Origin: UBA117 sp049975245
GTDB taxonomy: Archaea > Methanobacteriota > Methanobacteria > Methanobacteriales > Methanobacteriaceae
DNA: 64,000 nt
Assembly (NCBI GenBank): GCA_049975245.1
Contig: JBNGDB010000012.1
Location: 1-64,000, forward strand
Reading direction: 5' to 3'
Shown: piece by piece, positions 55,861 through 64,000 of the stretch
Layout of the letters: each line of letters starts with the position of its first letter
Position numbering within the stretch: the first letter of the stretch is position 1
Translations under genes and position numbers: made by a program
The notes under the pieces: generated by a model
The model's database searches: none
What the model was told of the DNA's origin: nothing
What the model saw: only the letters and a program-made list of their open reading frames with translations

Positions 55861-58800
55861 GTGGATTTAGATAATTTAAATGAGAAAGCAGAATTATTCA
55901 TAAAAGAATTTCAAAAAGATCACGCTGAAGGAATTAAACATAAATTTGAGGAATTTTTAAGCAAATATCCTTTTCATAAGTACCCTGAAAAAATATATGA
56001 TCTAACTCCTGAAGATATTTATGATCCTGGAAATAAGCCTTATTTTCTGCATTATATAGAATATAGTCTGGATAAATGTGGTAGAATTAGAGTAGGTGAT
56101 GCCAGATATGCTGAAAATGCAAGAGATAACCTGGAACAATTCAAAGAACTTTTAAAAGTAGCAGTGGATCCAGACGTATCTTTAGCTGATAAGGTAAATG
56201 CGCCATGGGCTGATATTAAGTATTTTGGTGGGGACCAGATTGTTGCTAAAAAAATTATATTTTGCTATAATCATCATCAGGTAATGCCCTGTTATAATAC
56301 AAAACATCTTGAACATTTTGTGAGCCTTATTGACCCTGAATTTAAATTAAAGACAGATAAACCATACGAAGACATGTCTCTAGGAGAAGTTTTTGAATAT
56401 TTAAATAATATTCTTTTAAAATTCAAAAATGAAAATATAAAAATTGAAATGGATAATGTTGCATTTATGTGGTTAATGTATGAATATTTTCATCCAGATA
56501 ATGTAAAAAATTCTAAAACTAATGAAAAGTTTGATTTATTAGTAGATGAAAACCATATTGAAAGCATTGGTTTTTATGATTTGAATGCGGGCAGAGCTCA
56601 CATAGTTCGAGACTTATGTTATCTATTATCAGAAACTAAACATCTAAGTGAAGATGAACTTTTTGATCTTTTAATAAAAAAAGTAGATGGTGATGATTAT
56701 TGGAAGGCCTATTTTTCAAGATCTAATAAAAACACTAGCCCCATCTATAGCTTAAATTCAGCAAGAACATTAGGACTAATTGAAAAAACATCACTTAAAT
56801 TAACTAAACAGGGAGAAGAATTAGTTCAATCAATCACCCCTGAAGAGTTATTTACCTATAATTTCAGCTTGGGAGTTAAAAGATTCTTCTTTAAAATAGC
56901 TACATCTAATCCCTCTATCAAAACTGCGATGCAAATTTTAAGGCAAAAAAGAAACTTAAGATTTTATGCTCCGACCTGTAAAGAGACAAATAGAGTTACT
57001 AGAGACCTTAAAATTGAAGATGGAAAAGCTTTATGTGAATCAGAAAAATATGATGTTTGTAAAACTTGTGATAAAGATTTTATTTCGCACATGAAAAGAT
57101 CTTCATTACCATTTGAAACATTGCTTAAAAACAATGAAGGATATGGTTTTGTTTTCTGGATGTGCAGTAGAATAACTCCCATGCATATAACAGGTAGCCA
57201 CCCATTTTATTCTGGAAATAATATTTATTGGGATGATAAGACTGAAGAAGAATTGGGGGATTTAATTGATTTATTAGATGAAAATACAAATTATGCCGAT
57301 TTAGAAATAAAAAATTTTTTAAAGAAAATATTTTCATATTTTCCCTCTGCTGCGTCAAGAGGAGATAGAGTTAAAGATCATTCCCTATCTAAATCATTTA
57401 GAAACTTTGCAGAAGAATTGAAACATTTTGCGTATAAATACTTCGGTGATCATGCTAAAAAATACCATACTAATGCCAATTATCATTCTGGCGGTACTTG
57501 GACTCATAACCCCTATATTACTTTATCAACTGATCAAAACAAAAAATATATTATTAGTTATTCATTCACTGAAAATACTAAAGGAGTAAATTTATCAATA
57601 GAATTTAACTGGGGATACATCACTACATTATTTAAAAAAAGATTAGGAATCGATTCAGTCACTAATGAAATTAGGAGAATTATAGAAAAAGAAGCATTTC
57701 AAATATATAATGAATCTTCGTTTTTAAGAGAAAATCCTAAATTTAATTTTCCGGATGTTCCGTCTGGAATAAACACCTATTGTACGATTTGCACCAGATA
57801 TTATGATAAAAATGATCTTCCTTCAGAGCAAGTTCTAAAAACTGATTTAATGGAATTATTGGAGATATACAACAAATTAAGTAATGATTCACCTGTTAAC
57901 TCATCGTTTAGTGAATATCTGAAAGAAAAAGAATTCATCTACACCCCGGAAATGGTGGAAAACTTCTTACTATCCCTATCTGTAAAACCCTTTGTAATAT
58001 TAACTGGGAATTCTGGTACCGGTAAAACCAAAATCGCGCATTTATTTGCCGAATATTTAAAAGAAAAAAATAAGGCTGATTATTTGATTATCCCGGTGGG
58101 TGCTAACTGGAGTGAAAACCGGCACCTCATGGGATTTTACAATGTGATAACCCATGACTATGAATCTACACCTGCTTTAGATCTAATTATAGATGCTCAT
58201 AATAATCCGGATAAAGCCTACTTCCTGATTCTGGATGAAATGAACTTATCCCATGTGGAGAGATATTTTTCTGATTTTCTATCGGCCATGGAAAGTGGTA
58301 AGGAAATAGAATTATATTCAAAGCACAAGGCAGAAACCATTAAAAATAAGAATATCCCCCAGAAATTGAAAATCCCGAAAAATCTCCTGGTGGTGGGAAC
58401 GGTGAATGTGGATGAAACCACCTATATGTTCTCCCCCAAGGTGCTGGATCGGGCCAATACCATTGAATTTACCACATACCCAGCGCATGGTTATATAATG
58501 TGCACAATAGAAAACCAGGATATGGAAGGCAAGATGGAATTACTGGAAAATCCCCTATCCCATTTAAATAATCGTGAAATTAATATTACCCAGTTAAAAA
58601 ATCTTTTAACTCATGTGCAGATAAAAAATGGAGATAATCTATGGACTACATTAGCTGATGAAATCCAAATCTTCCAGGAAACATTAAAACTCGCTGGTTT
58701 TGATTTCGGGTTCAGGGTTATAAATGAAATTATAAGATTCATGTATATGGCCTGGTTATATGAAGACTCACCCCCTATCTGGGATAACTGGGAGCGTTAT

Positions 58801-59034
58801 TTTGATGCCCAAATTATGCAAAAGATGCTTCCCAAAATACATGGATCCCAACGGGAACTGGAAACTTTACTGGAAAAACTATTCAAGCTATGTTACAATG
58901 GGAGTTCCACCGAAAAACCATGGGTTTCAATTAAACTGGAAAAAGATAAAATAAAGTACCCTTCCAGCGCCTTTAAAATTCAACGTTTAGGAAGGAATCT
59001 TCAGGAAAAAAGATATGCTTCATTTAATGGTTAA
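55861..59034 (+). CDS. mcrB: McrB-like AAA+ GTPase
   Basis: The 1057-residue protein has a long N-terminal region (1-690) of unknown DNA-recognition type with several Cys pairs (CKTCDKDF, YCTICTRYY). The AAA+ domain of the McrB family follows, with Walker A TGNSGTGKTK (about 715), Walker B FLILDEMNLSHVE and VGTVNVDETTYMFSPKVLDRA, the region that gives McrB its guanine specificity. GTG is the start behind GGAGAT. It drives translocation for the McrC-like nuclease encoded next, whose gene overlaps the 3' end region. Confidence 0.88.
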   Translation: MDLDNLNEKAELFIKEFQKDHAEGIKHKFEEFLSKYPFHKYPEKIYDLTPEDIYDPGNKPYFLHYIEYSLDKCGRIRVGDARYAENARDNLEQFKELLKVAVDPDVSLADKVNAPWADIKYFGGDQIVAKKIIFCYNHHQVMPCYNTKHLEHFVSLIDPEFKLKTDKPYEDMSLGEVFEYLNNILLKFKNENIKIEMDNVAFMWLMYEYFHPDNVKNSKTNEKFDLLVDENHIESIGFYDLNAGRAHIVRDLCYLLSETKHLSEDELFDLLIKKVDGDDYWKAYFSRSNKNTSPIYSLNSARTLGLIEKTSLKLTKQGEELVQSITPEELFTYNFSLGVKRFFFKIATSNPSIKTAMQILRQKRNLRFYAPTCKETNRVTRDLKIEDGKALCESEKYDVCKTCDKDFISHMKRSSLPFETLLKNNEGYGFVFWMCSRITPMHITGSHPFYSGNNIYWDDKTEEELGDLIDLLDENTNYADLEIKNFLKKIFSYFPSAASRGDRVKDHSLSKSFRNFAEELKHFAYKYFGDHAKKYHTNANYHSGGTWTHNPYITLSTDQNKKYIISYSFTENTKGVNLSIEFNWGYITTLFKKRLGIDSVTNEIRRIIEKEAFQIYNESSFLRENPKFNFPDVPSGINTYCTICTRYYDKNDLPSEQVLKTDLMELLEIYNKLSNDSPVNSSFSEYLKEKEFIYTPEMVENFLLSLSVKPFVILTGNSGTGKTKIAHLFAEYLKEKNKADYLIIPVGANWSENRHLMGFYNVITHDYESTPALDLIIDAHNNPDKAYFLILDEMNLSHVERYFSDFLSAMESGKEIELYSKHKAETIKNKNIPQKLKIPKNLLVVGTVNVDETTYMFSPKVLDRANTIEFTTYPAHGYIMCTIENQDMEGKMELLENPLSHLNNREINITQLKNLLTHVQIKNGDNLWTTLADEIQIFQETLKLAGFDFGFRVINEIIRFMYMAWLYEDSPPIWDNWERYFDAQIMQKMLPKIHGSQRELETLLEKLFKLCYNGSSTEKPWVSIKLEKDKIKYPSSAFKIQRLGRNLQEKRYASFNG

Positions 59035-59044
59035 AGGTTTTAAT

Positions 59045-60862
59045 ATGCCCAGCCCGGAAATTATAGTTTATATGCCCGATAGGGAAGGGAATTTACTTGG
59101 AACTTTGCTTATTACTCCCCTTAACAACCTACAGGAGTTAGAATACGAAGAGTTCAGTAAAACAATTAACAAAATAAAAGTTGAATGTAGGAATGTTCCC
59201 CGGGTTTATGAATTTGACCAGAAAAGCCCCCTGCAATTTAGTATAAATTCTGATAAAAAAGGCTATGAACATATATTATTACTGGAAGAAACCGAGTATG
59301 AGCTAATTTTTAATCCCCATAAACCTGCTGAGGAGATTTCTTTTCCCACACTAGAAGAAAAAAATAATGTTTTTAAAAAAATCAATTTCCATAGAAGTGA
59401 TATACATGGGGGAATTCTTAATTTCACATCTTTCGTGGGTAAATCATTTTTTGATGTGGAAGTAGATGGGATATCTTCCCTGAGGTGTCCTTTTGAGGTT
59501 AGATCCAAAAAGATAAACTACATTGATCATTATTCGGCCATGATTGGGGATTTGGCGCAGGCTGCGACTGCCTTAATACTAGATTCTGAATCTCCCCTAC
59601 ACCGGCCCATTGACTTTCAAAAGAGGGTTAAGAAAACTTTTTATGAAGATTTCATGTTCTTAGAATATATTTTTCGGCCGGAAAATCTGTTAAATGCTTA
59701 TGGCCATATCAGGCGTGATCCTCACAGTTTAATGTTAGGTTATAGTGAGAATGTTCCAGTATCCCAGGCCTCAGCAGTTGGTGAGTCCTCTTTAATTGAT
59801 ATGGCATCTGGTTCTGAAAATTTGATAAAAATCGATGATTTACCACCATATTGGCCTTTGGAGATGGATAATCATGTTCCTCATCACCTGAATCAGCTAA
59901 ATTATGTGGATAGTGTGGATAATGCTGAAAACCGGTTTATCAAATATTTTTTATATCTACTGCAGGAATTAATTGAAGAAATGGTATTATATGTGGAGGA
60001 AAATGTAGTAGGTGGATACCCTTCGGATAAAATTAAAGAGTTTCAGGAGATTATCCAGGAATATGTTAGTGACGGTTGGTTGGAAGATGTGGGGGATATG
60101 AACTATTTTCCCTCTAATTCCCAGGTTTTACAAAAAAAGGAAGGCTACAGAGAAATGCTGAACTATTTTTTAATATTCGAATTCAGCTATAATTTCCAGT
60201 TTGAAGAGGTGACTGGTAAAATAGAAGGTTACCAGAAAAAACTCTCTGAACTTTATGAGTATTGGTGCTATCTTAAACTTGTTGAAATATTAAGTAAAAT
60301 GGGCCAGGTAACTGTGGATTATTCCTCTATTTTTAATCTAAATAAAAAATACTGGAATATTAAAATTAATAGGGGTAGTCAATCCAGGCATAAATTTAAT
60401 ATTAAAATAGATGAACAGGATTTAGAGATATATCTGGAATTTAATAGTATGTTCCGGAAATCCAGCCAGGATTATCATTCTTATTCTCTAAATTTTAATC
60501 CAGATTATACTATTACTGTTAAAAATGATTTTAAAAGATTTTTACATTTTGATGCTAAATATAAATCGGATGATGATAAATTCAAAAATGAAGATGTTAA
60601 TAAGATGCACACCTATAAGGATGCCCTTAAAGAAACCATGGGTGCATATGTTTTATATCCTGGTAAAAAAAGTATGATCTATCGTGAAAGGAGTGAGTGT
60701 ATTTTGCCCTCGGTGGGGGCTTTTCCCCTTACTCCCGGGGGGAGTGGTTTGGAGGATGAAGCTGAGATTAAATTATTTTTAGAGAGGGCTTTGCAAATTA
60801 TTGGTGAGGATATCAACATGATACAGTCAGCTACTACCACCAACATCAATAATAGTCAATAA
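59045..60862 (+). CDS. mcrC: McrC-like nuclease (DUF2357 and PD-(D/E)XK)
   Basis: The roughly 605-residue protein has an N-terminal DUF2357-like part (SIDEEFVLEYI-like helices around 200-230, ENRFIKYFLYLLQEL near 300) and a C-terminal nuclease core: NFNPDYTI supplies the motif II Asp and HFDAKYK the D-x-K pair, followed by MHTYKDAL. With McrB it would form a modification- or structure-dependent restriction complex. I start at the ATG at 59045, just past the mcrB stop and behind AAAGGT; the frame begins 30 bases earlier inside mcrB. Confidence 0.82.
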   Translation: MPSPEIIVYMPDREGNLLGTLLITPLNNLQELEYEEFSKTINKIKVECRNVPRVYEFDQKSPLQFSINSDKKGYEHILLLEETEYELIFNPHKPAEEISFPTLEEKNNVFKKINFHRSDIHGGILNFTSFVGKSFFDVEVDGISSLRCPFEVRSKKINYIDHYSAMIGDLAQAATALILDSESPLHRPIDFQKRVKKTFYEDFMFLEYIFRPENLLNAYGHIRRDPHSLMLGYSENVPVSQASAVGESSLIDMASGSENLIKIDDLPPYWPLEMDNHVPHHLNQLNYVDSVDNAENRFIKYFLYLLQELIEEMVLYVEENVVGGYPSDKIKEFQEIIQEYVSDGWLEDVGDMNYFPSNSQVLQKKEGYREMLNYFLIFEFSYNFQFEEVTGKIEGYQKKLSELYEYWCYLKLVEILSKMGQVTVDYSSIFNLNKKYWNIKINRGSQSRHKFNIKIDEQDLEIYLEFNSMFRKSSQDYHSYSLNFNPDYTITVKNDFKRFLHFDAKYKSDDDKFKNEDVNKMHTYKDALKETMGAYVLYPGKKSMIYRERSECILPSVGAFPLTPGGSGLEDEAEIKLFLERALQIIGEDINMIQSATTTNINNSQ

Positions 60863-60884
60863 AAAGAAATGGTATGTTGAATAT

Positions 60885-61544
60885 CTAATTCATTTGATTA
60901 ATAAAAAAACTGCAAAATTCGTTCAAATCACATTTAGAGCATTTGGGTTTTTTAGATGTGCACACAGAACTTGCAAAATCAATTAAGCCTAAATTAAATT
61001 CTTTACATTTATTTAAGGGTATCATAGACTCCATAAATGCCCATATGTTTACATCGTCCCTCAAGCGTTTTTTAGATGATTTAAAATTAAAGTACCTAAC
61101 GACAACCCTAATAACGTTTGTATCTACCATGGCTTTATCGTTTTTATACGCCTGACATATCACTCCGTTGGCTGTATACCTGCCTACTCCGGGTAATTTT
61201 ATTAAATCCTCATATTTATGAGGAATAATGCCTTTAAAGTCTTCCACAATTATTTCAGAAATTTTTAGCAGTTCTTTTGATCTCTTTTTTTCCATACCTA
61301 ATGTGAATAATATATTTTCAAGCTCCTTTTGATCAGCACTTCTTAAATCATAAACGGATGGATATTTTTGGAAAAATTTGTGATAAATATTATCAACCTG
61401 CTTTGAAGTGGTTTTGCGGAGAAGAATTTCAGTAACTAACAAAAAATATGGATTTTTAGTTCTTCGCCAAGGAAGATCCTTTCTATTATTTTCCCACCAA
61501 ACTAATATCACTTTTACAAAGTGATTTGTTTTAATATCCGACAT
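60885..61544 (-). CDS. Mig-like thymine/uracil-DNA mismatch glycosylase (HhH-GPD, iron-sulfur)
   Basis: The 219-residue HhH-GPD enzyme has the pattern VTEILLRKTTSKQV, the hairpin LPGVGRYTANGV, the catalytic Asp in AMVDTNV and an iron-sulfur C-x6-C-x2-C-x5-C at the C-terminus. The sequence is closer to Mig of Methanothermobacter (T/G and U/G mismatch glycosylase) than to MutY. Mig repairs deaminated 5-methylcytosine and is found beside cytosine-5 methyltransferases, exactly as here. It is the last gene of the restriction operon, five bases from the nuclease gene. Confidence 0.88.
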   Translation of the reverse strand: MSDIKTNHFVKVILVWWENNRKDLPWRRTKNPYFLLVTEILLRKTTSKQVDNIYHKFFQKYPSVYDLRSADQKELENILFTLGMEKKRSKELLKISEIIVEDFKGIIPHKYEDLIKLPGVGRYTANGVICQAYKNDKAMVDTNVIRVVVRYFNFKSSKKRLRDDVNIWAFMESMIPLNKCKEFNLGLIDFASSVCTSKKPKCSKCDLNEFCSFFINQMN

Positions 61545-61548
61545 TGTC

Positions 61549-62139
61549 TTAAAAATTATATTTGATTTCTAAAAGATCCATCCATTCCTCTAAAGAATTG
61601 TGCAGATGATCAGAATGAACAGCATAATTATCAGCGTCTAAAGACGTGTTTGTATTCGGAATTAATTCTCCTTTTTTTAATTTCAGTGTGCCTTGGCCGT
61701 TTAATAGTTGATCTTTAGTAATAAATCCTTTTACCTCTCCAGATTTATAACCTTTATCTACGGTAATCAGGACGTATACATCATATATGTCGCCCCTTAT
61801 TATGTCTTTGGTCTCCAGTAAAAGCCATTTTGAAAACCATTTAGCAGATTTTATAGAAAAATCAAGGTTTCCTACTGCAAAATCTTTTTCATCCCATATC
61901 CCCCTATCATATATTTCAAAATCGAGATCTATGCCTGTGATGTTAAACGGTTCGCCTTCTAAGAATTTTTTCATCATCATTTCAGCTGTTTTACCTTGAA
62001 GGGTGTCCCTACAAATCATATAGAACCGCCTCTTTTGTGTTCCTCCGGAACGATATTCCCTTTGTGTTTTAGCAGATTCAAGAGAAAATTCTTTGCAAAG
62101 TTTAAACTCTTCTATGGTGATATTAATTCTATGATTCAT
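61549..62139 (-). CDS. Probable type II restriction endonuclease
   Basis: The 196-residue protein has a PD-(D/E)XK-like core: WDEKDFAVGNLDFSIKSAK, then LLLETKDIIRGDIYDVYVLI. The IKSAK/DVYVL pattern is shared with the interrupted neighbour at 62140-62874 (IKSSK/DVYIF), so the two are paralogous nucleases. Its ATG follows the stop of that gene directly, with GGAAGGAAT as SD. It lies within the operon of a cytosine-5 methyltransferase and a Mig-like glycosylase. The recognition sequence cannot be told. Confidence 0.6.
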   Translation of the reverse strand: MNHRINITIEEFKLCKEFSLESAKTQREYRSGGTQKRRFYMICRDTLQGKTAEMMMKKFLEGEPFNITGIDLDFEIYDRGIWDEKDFAVGNLDFSIKSAKWFSKWLLLETKDIIRGDIYDVYVLITVDKGYKSGEVKGFITKDQLLNGQGTLKLKKGELIPNTNTSLDADNYAVHSDHLHNSLEEWMDLLEIKYNF

Positions 62140-62874
62140 CTAGATTCCTTCCAATAATTTATGCCAATCTTCATCAGAGCCGTGTAATTCGGAAACACAT
62201 TTAACATATCTTGTTCCATCAAATTCAAGGCCTGGAATTTCTTTTACTTTTTCTAATTCATTCGCACAACAAAAACCACAAATCCAAACTGTAAGTTCGC
62301 CTAAACTTTTTATTTGTCTAAAATTTTCTTTTTTTATAAGATAATTGTTTGCCCTTTTAATAAAATCGTGTTAACTCAAATATCTGATGATATGATCTCT
62401 TGGTAATCCTGCACGGACAAATATATAGACATCGGCATTTCTAACTTCTGTTCCGTGTTCATCTGCTATTAAATATGCGTTTTTCATTTTTGAACTTTTA
62501 ATTCCTATAAATAAATTAGGTTTTCGTATTTCACTCTTTTCATTTTTAACGCCTACGACTTCCTGGGGCGTAATTTTACCAGGATGTAATTTTTCATCTA
62601 AAATTAATTTTACACTAAATCGATTTTTAATAAATTTTTTAAAACTGTACTCTGTCATCCTTCCTGTTATCCAATTATCAACAGCCATTACTTCTGTTCT
62701 CCTACCCAGAGAACTCCCGCCATAAACCATTTTAAGTCCAAATTCAAAGCAATTTTCATAATCTTGTTTGTTTAGATAAACTGTATTAGAAATTTTTCTT
62801 TCATTCCAAGATTTTAATTCAGATTTTTTGAAATACCGCCAATTTTTACGTCCTTTAAAATTTTTATCTTTAAT
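62140..62874 (-). pseudogene. Restriction-nuclease-like gene interrupted by an in-frame TAA
   Basis: A frame opens at an ATT (62874) behind AAAGGTG and reads KDKNFKGRKNWRYFKKS and onward. It includes NLFIGIKSSKMKNAYLIAD and RNADVYIFVRAGLPRDHI, then stops at TAA (62373-62371). The same frame continues for about 76 more codons (HDFIKRANNYLIKKE to WHKLLEGI) and ends at the TAG that touches the next gene's ATG. The downstream part is protein-like and correctly spaced, so this seems to be a single gene of about 240 codons broken by a nonsense mutation or a base error. Confidence 0.65.
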
Positions 62875-62990
62875 TTCAGCACCTTTTTTCCCGGTAATTA
62901 TTTAATCTATTTATGATAGTTTTAAAAACAATTTTTTTCAATATCTAAATATTTGATTGCTTTTTTTTATTGTTAAAAACATATAATGCC

Positions 62991-63554
62991 CTATTTTTTT
63001 AATGTAGCAGTTTTAATCGGCTTGATATTCTTTTCTTGAATTAATTCTTTATATATACTGAATCGAGGTCTTCTTCCTTCTAACTGTTGATCTCTCAGAG
63101 TTTGATCGGCATTAACTTTATGGTTGTAGATATCTTTATTATTGAGGAGGTAGATGTCAAAAGTTCCGTCCCATTTTCCTTTTCGGCAAAAGTCTACAAA
63201 ATATATTTTGTCCCATACTGATTTCGGTCCAAAAGATGTTAAATCAGGCAGAACACTGCACGCTTTTACTTGTATTCTTTCACTTGTTTTTAAGTCTAAG
63301 CAGTCAAAAGAAGTATTTGCTCCGCTTATACTCCCTATAAATCTTCCAAAACCCATCTCAAGACAAAAAGCACTTTCAGACAATCCTTCAGGTAGATTAA
63401 CTGCTCTTGCTTTAAATTTTACAAGGTTATCGCATAAAGAACGCCATTCGTTGTATATCTGATATAATATTTTGCGGTCTGATTCGTCGAAAACAAGGAC
63501 CGTAATATCAAAATTTCCTTCAGGTAAAGAAACGTTAACTAATTTTTCTTGCAA
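62991..63554 (-). CDS. Bsp6I-family-like type II restriction endonuclease
   Basis: The roughly 187-residue protein starts at the TTG at 63554 behind GGGAGGGAT. The pattern YNEWRSLCDNLVKFKARAVN, LPEGLSESAFCLEMGFG and IQVKACSVLPDLTSFGP, then WDGTFDIYLL, fits the Bsp6I family (Pfam RE_Bsp6I, GC-NGC type cutters); V-K-A holds the catalytic Lys. It lies about 130 bases downstream of the cytosine-5 methyltransferase gene, its likely cognate protector. The family call is from memory of the pattern, so the specificity is uncertain. Confidence 0.65.
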   Translation of the reverse strand: MQEKLVNVSLPEGNFDITVLVFDESDRKILYQIYNEWRSLCDNLVKFKARAVNLPEGLSESAFCLEMGFGRFIGSISGANTSFDCLDLKTSERIQVKACSVLPDLTSFGPKSVWDKIYFVDFCRKGKWDGTFDIYLLNNKDIYNHKVNADQTLRDQQLEGRRPRFSIYKELIQEKNIKPIKTATLKK

Positions 63555-63686
63555 AATTATCCCTCCCAACAAATGCAATATTATTGGAGGGTTAATGCTA
63601 AAAAATAATATGTTTTAAATTAAATAAAAAAAAATTTATTTCAAAAAAAAGAAATACTGATCTTCAAATCTTCCTAAAAAATAAAA

Positions 63687-64000
63687 TTATTTTAAAAGTT
63701 TCATGACATTTTCAACAGCAATTGCTATTTTATATGAGGCAAGAGGAGGTACTGCCTCACCTATTTGGGCCCTAACTTCCTGTCTAGAACCTTCGAATAA
63801 ATACCAATCTGGAAAAGTCTGCAGGCGGGCCCTTTCTCTATTCGTCATAACTGCCCGTTCTCTTTTGTAGTGGTAGCCCCAAGTTCCGCCGCCTCCGTAT
63901 GCGATAACAGTTGGCGAAGGGATAAGGGGATGTATTCTGCGGTACACTCCGCTCATAAGACCTTTAACCTGCCATTCAGTGTTTTGAACTATTTGATAAT
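63687..64000 (-). CDS. dcm: DNA (cytosine-5) methyltransferase, C-terminal part (cut by window edge)
   Basis: Only the last 104 codons lie in the window. They show the target-recognition end GLMSGVYRRIHP-x-x-PSPTV, motif IX/X region TNRERARLQTFPDWYLF and motif X VRAQIGEAVPP, typical of 5-methylcytosine enzymes. The frame is open through position 64000, so the ATG at 63956 is internal and not the start. It methylates the site cut by one of the downstream nucleases; its deamination products would be repaired by the Mig-like enzyme. Confidence 0.93.
   Translation of the reverse strand, partial: YQIVQNTEWQVKGLMSGVYRRIHPLIPSPTVIAYGGGGTWGYHYKRERAVMTNRERARLQTFPDWYLFEGSRQEVRAQIGEAVPPLASYKIAIAVENVMKLLK

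Noticed and set aside
1..64000. tRNA, rRNA or riboswitch genes
   Set aside because: I scanned intergenic stretches for conserved cloverleaf or rRNA blocks and recognised none; a covariance-model search would be needed to exclude them.

Overview
This 64 kb window reads as AT-rich genomic DNA of a methanogenic archaeon, most likely a Methanobacterium-type member of the Methanobacteriales. That is an inference from Shine-Dalgarno (SD) led TTG and GTG starts, DUF4013 and PsbP-like envelope proteins, a GGAIYN-repeat surface protein with a C-terminal anchor, and a DNA glycosylase closely resembling Mig of Methanothermobacter. No rRNA or tRNA gene was recognised. One 100-N assembly gap lies at 23564-23663.

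Layout. 1-5660: small membrane proteins and a family of Trp/Tyr/Lys-rich proteins present as repeated, partly broken copies. 5765-9200: a drug-efflux MFS transporter, a surface beta-helix protein and a small membrane protein. 9449-11867: a tyrosine recombinase cluster with small winged-helix (wHTH) regulators and palindromic sites. 12302-17861: a tight three-gene operon encoding an EVE-like/TPR protein, a helicase-HNH nuclease fusion and a pterin-carbinolamine-dehydratase/HEAT fusion. 18330-20746: a small cluster with a second EVE/PUA-like protein overlapping a PD-(D/E)XK nuclease gene. 20889-35210: a complete type III-A CRISPR-Cas locus. It has csm1 to csm5, a CARF-HEPN csm6-like gene, cas6, cas2 and cas1 on the minus strand, flanked by two arrays (37 and 13 repeats) with the same repeat and leader, and a divergent CARF-wHTH regulator gene. 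35700-39355: small membrane and metal-binding proteins, some in decayed duplicate copies. 39523-44978: a NERD-helicase, a zinc-ribbon/Hsp20 fusion, a Vsr/DUF559-like nuclease and an ARPP-1 protein. 45273-52725: a compact Mre11, Rad50-like, UvrD, RecB-nuclease operon. 53232-60862: a divergent operon of a small protein, an SMC-like ATPase and McrB/McrC-like proteins. 60885-64000: a restriction-modification operon with a Mig-like glycosylase, two related nucleases (one broken by an in-frame stop), a Bsp6I-like endonuclease and the C-terminal end of a cytosine-5 methyltransferase cut by the window edge.

Most of the window is therefore a defence island. Its parts cover RNA-guided immunity (Csm with a cyclic-oligoadenylate effector), recognition and cleavage of modified DNA (EVE-like and McrBC-like proteins), restriction-modification with its own mismatch-repair enzyme, and DNA-end processing. 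The best candidates for undescribed systems are the EVE-TPR / helicase-HNH / PCD-HEAT operon, the Mre11-Rad50-UvrD-RecB operon facing an SMC-McrBC operon, and the EVE plus nuclease pair. Several genes appear to start at AUA or AUU behind a good SD, which matters when choosing starts in this genome.
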